Assembly: GCA_947172415.1 (NCBI GenBank)
Contig: OX359197.1
Coordinates: 4,340,001-4,404,000 of the forward strand
Direction: 5' to 3'
Origin: Chondrosia reniformis
Lineage: Eukaryota; Porifera; Demospongiae; Chondrillida; Chondrillidae
DNA: 64,000 nt
The position numbers and the translations under genes were made by a program. The notes beneath the pieces were generated by a model. The model saw only the letters and a list, made by a program, of their open reading frames with translations. It made no database searches and was not told the origin of the DNA. How positions within the stretch are numbered: the first letter of the stretch is position 1; each line of letters opens with the position of its first letter. Shown one piece after another: positions 57,700 through 64,000 of this stretch.

Positions 57700-58288
57700 G
57701 GTACTCGCAGACGATCCATTAAGTATATTAATTGATATATTGTATTGGGATATTGATTTGAACCTTCGAATTCATTGTGACCTTGGCCAGGAGTCTTGAT
57801 TTGTCTCCTTCTTGTCTGTATATGATGAGCAATTTAGTGCTGAAATGCTTAATAAGTATGAGACATGAAACAAAACATTCATGGTGTCTGATCACATGTG
57901 TATATACTTATATAACTGACATCTTTTATTTGCATGCCCATCCAGTTAACTAATTTTACATGTATGTATACTACCAGACCACCTGTACCAATCATCGAAT
58001 TATACGTATATACGTACATATGTATATACAAAAATAGAGCTATATTATATACGTATAAACAAATAAGCAGCAGCGCATAATGAAAAATAATAGAGTAGGG
58101 TATATACATACCTACTTATCTTATTCATTTTATACTTCAGCCTGGTATATATAAGCTAAGTCAGCTAGCTCTCTTGTTTTGTATATAGTTGTATGAGTAC
58201 TAATATACTGACAAAAAGACTAAAATGTCTTTGGAAGCACATGATAGGTAACATATAAGCATAGTCATATGACAGGATCTGGAGTCTC
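57700..58288. other. Noncoding gap at the 3' end of the second Calx-beta gene
   Basis: Contains AT/TACGTA-rich sequence. TTTATT at about 57924 gives an AATAAA on the minus strand 365 nt past the stop of the flanking gene. Nothing else was recognised. Confidence 0.45.
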
Positions 58289-58884
58289 TTAAACACCCAT
58301 ATCTTCTGTAGCTTCACTGGTAGGTTCTTCTGGGTTGCCATTTTTATTTGTACAAGACTGAAGATTACTGAGTTTCCTTCTGAGCAATCCATCATGATTG
58401 TCCGTTATAAACCCATTAGGCAACAGAACTTGAACTACCCATCCCTTATGAGACAACACGAGCTGACCACCGACCAAATAAACCTCTTCCTTGATCAGCT
58501 GTATGCAGTGGTTTCCCTCCACGCAGTTATGGAAGGGGAATTGTACATTAACTCTTTGTCCCTTTACTCTTGGTAATATATTTTTTCCTTTGTACACATT
58601 TCTAATAGTCATACGATAGATGCAATGATCTGCAAACTTCAATCTGGAAAGAGTTCCAATCAAAACTAAAAGGAATTGGAGGAGAGAAATCAGGTATCAC
58701 ACAATATTATATATATTCTCAGGCTCAGATGAATAAATGAACAGAATGTGACAATGGTGCTGAATTTACAAAAAAAAATTTCAGATGTTACAGAATCATT
58801 TGCATTGCTTACCAATGTCGTTATTCATGCATATATTTCTACCACTCTCTGTTCTGTTGTAACATGGACCTTGAAAGCATTCGT
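58289..58884 (-). other. EGF-like and NTR-like tail of the second Calx-beta gene
   Basis: Exon 58813-58884 (DECFQGPCYNRTESGRNICM) follows the last Calx-beta exon in phase and has the spacing of an EGF-type fragment. The last exon, 58289-58665, has ADHCIYRMTIRNVYKGKNI, then QFPFHNCVEGNHCIQLIKEE, then VYLVGGQL: the layout A-D-x-x-x-x-x-V-x-x-V, C-x-x-L, Y-L-x-x-G is that of NTR/C345C modules (netrin, complement C3-C5, TIMP-like). The product ends in a polar tail (NGNPEEPTSEATEDMGV). The EGF call is modest because only four cysteines are visible. Confidence 0.6.
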
Positions 58885-61800
58885 CTACAAACACAGATAG
58901 TTAACCAATTTAAAACATATCAACTTAACAGGCATTTCCTAAAGTACATGTACAATATGCATATCTATATACATATGTATGTATGGGAAAATAGATAATC
59001 ACTGAAAAGTATTATACTGACTATAACCAAGTGACCAAACTCTTATTTTAGCTGGGGGACCAAAGTAATATTAATGGCAACCAGTGATCACCTCCTAGTC
59101 ATCCAAGATGGAAATATTATATATGTATGTATATTGTGATATATATATATATATATATTACGTAAAGGTACATACCTCCATCATTATCAATAATATATAC
59201 CATAGCAGTGGAAGGCGATCCAACTTTTTTATCAGCTCTAATCTGAATAGTAAAGAACTCTGGTGTTTCACAGATTTCATCATCTAGGATTGGTATGAGG
59301 ATTTCCACTTCTCTCTGTCCAGGATCAAACTTTGCTATGAAGTTTCCTCCTATAAAGTCTTTGCCATCTTTATGTCAAAAATGAAAGTTACATAGTAAAT
59401 ATATACATGTGCATATGTATGTGTATCTACTTGTATAGGAATGATATGATAGGTATAATGGTATGAATAGCAAAACGATAATTTTCATCATATACATATG
59501 TTTGTATAACATTATATATGTACATATAAATTGTAACTTTCAAATTGCTAGGTTTTACCTTTAGCTGTTCTATTGGTAGTTTCAATGGCCACAAATACTG
59601 AGTCAACAGTCTCTTCTTCCAAGTAAACTAGTATTGAAACATTGCCACTGTCTTCATTAACAAAATATTCATTGGAAGAAAGTAGTACTCCAACTGTATA
59701 GTAAATGTATATAAGGATAAGGAGTAAAATGTGTTATTTCCAGAGTTGAGGCTATATACATGTACATACTTCAAAATGAAAAACAGTGCAACATATATAC
59801 ATGAAGCCTACACTCTGGACCTTAAGCATTTTGGAGTTACCTTTTGGTTTTATAAATTGGTTTTGTTTTATAGAAATTTGTTTACAATCAGGGTTCGTGG
59901 TATCAAGGCTTGATGGGTAGAAGAAAAGTTTCTCCCCTTCCTCCAGTGTAAGGTTAAATTCTTTCTTTGTACCTGCCTCTTCAGGTTCAAAAGTAATTTT
60001 AACTGTTTTCTCACCAACACTTCCAGTTGGCTCTATAATTTAGAGTAAATAAGACTCAGACATTAAGATCTATAGGTATTCAATCAATCATATGTTATAC
60101 GTATATGTACACCTAGGCATAGCATACTGTGGCTATGTTTACCATATAACCTATATACATTTACATGCAACATCATTAGAGTGGAAAGTTATGCTATGAT
60201 TTGCATGTAAATCTTTTAGGATCTTTCAAATGAATTTTGCAATTATATGTGTACAAATGACCATAGAAAACGTAAAGGACAATTTTGGCAAGTTGTTCTA
60301 AAAGCATCCAATTTATTCAAGTGAGGTTGCTCTTTAGAGGCTATGAGTTTTATTAGTTTAGTTTATTCCATTAAAATTACACTCATAATATGTGAAGTAA
60401 AACACTGGTGAATTTACGTAGTCCTATACATACTATTCTATTAAGTGTAATGCAATCAATTAGGAACCATACTGTACCTGAGGGATAGCAGCTTTGCTCA
60501 GTATAAAAGAAGGCTGCAACAGGAGAGGTAAAGTGGCCTAGGATTTGAATTCTACCAGAAGCATAATTTGCATCAGATTTGATACAATATAAATCTTGTT
60601 CCAGCTTTATATCAACACCTGTTATATATGTACAAAAATAATTTTATATAATCTCAAAGAAAACTATGTACACATAATTAAGGGAATCAAATGTTCAAAT
60701 TAATATAACTATTAAAATATGTAAGTATAGCTACATACGTACATATATGCATATACTTACATACGTATGTAGGTGTGTATATATACATATACATGCATAA
60801 ATCTATAATACTTTGTTAGAAACATTGTCAAGCTATATATATAGCTTCACATACACACATATAGCAGTATGTAATAACTCACAGTCATCATCAAGTATAT
60901 CGACTGTAGCAGTATGCTCCCTTCCGGGAGTTATTCCTGTAGTTTCATCAGTGAATATGGTACACTGGAAGTACTCTCTTCCCTCATACATGGTATCATT
61001 GAATATTGATACATCAACAGAGACGGATGAAGTGCCCATTAGAACAGTAACAAAATGGGGACCTGAATCAAAGTCAGCACCCCCTACATAAATAAATGAA
61101 ATATTTTACATAAGCATGTTAATTAACATTATACATACACGGACAAAATGATTAAAGTCATTGCGTGTGTAGCTCAGTGGAAATAAAATAATAATCCTAT
61201 GCTCAATTGATATCAATACTCATGATTTCCATCTAATATGGTGAACTATGCACATTTCTGAGCTTTTGTTCTGAAGAATTGTAATTTAAATCACCTTCCA
61301 TATTTAACTTAGTGATTGGAATTTCTGTATGATACATCTTGATACAGACAGTAAAAACATTGAACTATAAGTGTCCTTACAGTGTTTCTATAAGTGTACA
61401 TTAATTCAACTTACCAACAGCTGTTTCATCTTTGCAACGTATTTCAACCTGGTAATCTCTGACAGCCACACTGCTAGTGACCATATGTAGTGTAGCCACA
61501 CCTTCAAACTCATCAACTATGTATGTAGTGGGATCAAATACTATAGTAATTGCATCATCATCAAATATTCCAATTCTTCTTTGGCCATCAACACTTATGC
61601 CACAGTCAATGAATTCCTGTTCTATGAATAAACCGACATCAAATGTTTCAAAAGGCTCTGGAAACACATCATTTAGAATTGGAATACAATAGAAGGATTC
61701 CTGCTGATTGGGAAGAAACGAAATTAACACAGAGCTCCCAGTAAAATCCTCAGCATCTACAGAAAATGTGGCAATGTACTCACAATGGATGGAAAACAGA

Positions 61801-63649
61801 GTATTTTCTACTATATGCGTACAGTATATAAATTCTGTGTATGTGGGACTTGAATAGAAAGTTGCATTGAACTTATTTTTGAGCAGTGCTAAGAGGAACC
61901 ACAGGTATAATGAAGCTCAAGGGGAACCAAAGCGTTTCTTATATTGAATAGTCACTATATTGAATGTATATGGGGCTATATAGCAAAGTACAATACTGAG
62001 TAAATGATTCACAATATAGAGATTCTACTGTATATATGTAACAGTTGTCCTAAAATGCTTTCATTGGAAATTCAAATTTTAAGCCAGTAGAAAATAAGAC
62101 CTTGCCAATGAGAGTTACTTAGAAAATACGTACCTGTCATTAATTACAGAAAAGTAAACAGTTAGTGACAATGCAGTTCTTACACAGGAAACTGTATTAG
62201 ATGTACACTAGTAGTATATTCACACACATCAAGTACTTTTATACAGACTGTGAGTCTTACATACCTACTGCTGTTATGTCTGTTGTAACTACAATGAGCG
62301 TAAAATCAATAGCTGATGATCCGCTACATTGAATAGTAATATTTACACATCCAATGTTCTCTTCCACATTCTTTGGCTCTTCATTATCAACAATCCTACA
62401 AATTACACTGTCATCATCAGAAATGGTGACAGTTGCCCAATCAGGAACGCCTTTCCTGACACCCAAGCTTGCTGAGTCTCCTGGTATAACAATATGACCT
62501 GTAAATTCCTCCTCACATTCACTAAGAGAGTCGTCTATAACATTGAAGTCCACACCAATCAGGTTTTGTCCAGGTTCAAATAATATTCTCTTTTTGCCTC
62601 CTCCATAGTCAGAACCATCTACAAGGAGATATGGATGAAATAATCAAAGTGGAGGATGAGCAGAACATGACATTTTTAAAAGGAATTGAAAATTAAGAGG
62701 GCAATAATATATACGTACACGTATAGGTGCACATCTTAGCAATACAAGCATCTAAAAGGTTGTAACCATAATGATGAAATAGTCTGGAGTGACACACACT
62801 TTTAGATATTCCTATGTAGTGGCCAAAAGGAAGTCACCAATAAGTGTGCGTGCACCATGTACTTATATAGGTGCATACCAAGTGCCGTTCCTTGATTAGT
62901 TTCCACTTCAACATAAAATGGAACTGAAAAGTCTCCATCAACTACCACATCTAAAGTGACAACTTTATCATTTTCTCTTGTAGGATATTTATCTCTTTCA
63001 AAATGAACAATTACACTGTCATCATCAACAATACAAACCACAGTTTGACTGCCTGCTCTGGATGTGACTCCAAGTGCTGCAGATTCATTTGGAACACTCA
63101 GGAAAACTCTAAAGTCTTCAGTGCCTGTATTTTAAAAACATTAGAAGAACTGCAGCTGACCTAATCGCAGAGTAAACATTTTCAAAATCAATTACCACAT
63201 AGATTTCAAGCAGATAATCTAACTAGTAAAAACAATATTTTGCAATGTTTACCTACTCTAGTTAGCATTCTTATGTACCTGTTAAAACAATCACCGTAGC
63301 AACACATTGTTGTTTCTACTAACAAAATTATTATTAATTAGCTACCCAATTGCTACTGCATATTTAAAGGTCACTTAGATTATATATATATTAGATTAAA
63401 CATGATCTTACTAATACAATTTTTAGAGGAACTATTATCTTCTAATATACGTATATAGATCAGTCAATCCTAATGTTTTGTGCTAGAAATGTGGTTTAGA
63501 ATTATCATTATGTTGTAAACACAATCACAGTCAACTGAGTGTTTTACCTTCCATTATATTATCAGAAATAATGGGTATACTCAAAGTTGCCTTCCTTTGG
63601 CCTGCTGATAATGTTACAGATGCAGTTGTAGCTGAATAATCTCCTGGAT
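58289..63649 (-). CDS. Second Calx-beta gene, 3' part: five to six Calx-beta domains, EGF-like and NTR-like C-terminus
   Basis: Exons in transcript order: 63548-63649, 62879-63124, 62265-62618, 61415-61756, 60883-61083, 60478-60618, 59841-60032, 59559-59693, 59176-59367, 58813-58884 and 58289-58665 (stop). All internal exons are multiples of three and all junctions are phase 1. Unlike the first Calx-beta gene, three exons run without an intron across the D-D-D-x-x-I boundary from the end of one Calx-beta domain into the next (IVDDDSVIVHFE, ISDDDSVICRIV, FDDDAITIVFD). Exon 59841-60032 is an atypical half lacking the usual acidic end. The 5' end lies beyond the window. Role: extracellular adhesion or matrix protein by analogy with other Calx-beta repeat proteins; inferred. 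Confidence 0.85.
61150..61215 (+). repeat. Possible tRNA-like SINE scrap
   Basis: The block gtgtgtagctcagtggaaat resembles a tRNA A-box, and tgctcaattgatatcaa 40 bp on weakly resembles a B-box. It lies in the intron between exons 60883-61083 and 61415-61756. Weak. Confidence 0.25.
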
Positions 63650-64000
63650 CTAAAGAAAATACAATTACTTACATACATACATGTAGGTATCTTAAATGCT
63701 AAGAGCACAGCAATGAACTAATTGAATAAAGCAAGCAGAGTAAACAGTTTTCAGAAAGACAGAAGCAATCACACCTATAGAAGTACCAGGGTATGGACTG
63801 CATATATACTAACATACATATAAAATGGTAATGGATACTTGTTGCATTCATTAGCTACTTGGATACAGAGAAAGATTATTTATACAGTAATCATTGCTGA
63901 TAAAGATCCATGGGGAAAATGTTTAATTTCTGAATCCAAGTACTGTTGGTGGTGGCACTCAAAGAAAATCAATTTCTAACATGCACGTGTATGCATTGTC
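63650..64000 (-). other. Intron of the second Calx-beta gene at the window edge
   Basis: The acceptor of exon 63548-63649 is at 63650-63651, so the remaining sequence is intron or upstream sequence. No further Calx exon was recognised before the end of the window. Confidence 0.6.

Noticed and set aside
58394..58576. 60-codon plus frame
   Set aside because: It lies opposite the NTR-like last exon of the second Calx-beta gene, whose frame is supported by splice phase and cysteine pattern.

Overview
This window is animal nuclear DNA, most likely from a demosponge. It is AT-rich with short GT-AG introns and many very small exons, and it holds mobile-element debris of many classes. The gene content points to a sponge: multi-Calx-beta extracellular proteins, fibrinogen-related proteins, a NACHT-LRR (NLR) gene, a divergent 7TM receptor and a dispanin. 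An Amphimedon-like species fits best, but that name is inference. All gene models below were built by hand from open frames, splice dinucleotides and intron phase; no RNA evidence or database search was available.

Layout. At 2.5-15.6 kb (minus) lies an extracellular gene with six Calx-beta domains, an EGF-like exon and a VWC/cysteine-rich tail. Its introns hold fragments of Ty3/gypsy and LINE retroelements on the plus strand. At 18.0-25.9 kb (minus) lies a 13-exon gene for a secreted-enzyme-like protein (glycoside-hydrolase-like; family uncertain), with a duplicated 3' exon segment. A broken hAT-type transposase follows at 26.6-27.8 kb (plus). At 29.4-30.8 kb (plus) is a type II membrane protein with near-identical 38-residue coiled-coil repeats and a conserved ectodomain, interrupted by one TAG codon. 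At 31.5-33.9 kb (minus) is a complete four-exon dispanin/CD225 gene, and at 35.4-36.6 kb (minus) a single-exon 7TM receptor. A Penelope-type GIY-YIG remnant lies at 37.5 kb. A fibrinogen-related gene with a broken frame lies at 38.1-39.7 kb (minus). Two satellite arrays occupy 41.3-42.8 and 43.6-45.8 kb. A foldback element lies at 47.7-48.9 kb. An NLR gene with two in-frame stops spans 49.2-52.7 kb (plus). An intact secreted fibrinogen-related gene lies at 52.9-54.3 kb (minus), followed by a non-LTR retroelement relic (54.6-56.4 kb, plus) and a deleted fibrinogen-related pseudogene (57.3-57.7 kb, minus). The 3' part of a second Calx-beta gene, ending in an EGF and an NTR-like domain, fills 58.3-63.6 kb (minus) and runs off the right edge.

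How the genes may relate. Both edges carry long Calx-beta adhesion or matrix genes on the same strand. Between them sit several gene types that in animals often belong to self/non-self or microbe sensing: NLR, fibrinogen-related lectins, a dispanin, a 7TM receptor and a coiled-coil ectodomain protein. Linkage is seen in the sequence; any shared pathway is inference. Duplication and decay are widespread here: three fibrinogen-related copies in different states, duplicated exon segments, satellites and foldback elements.
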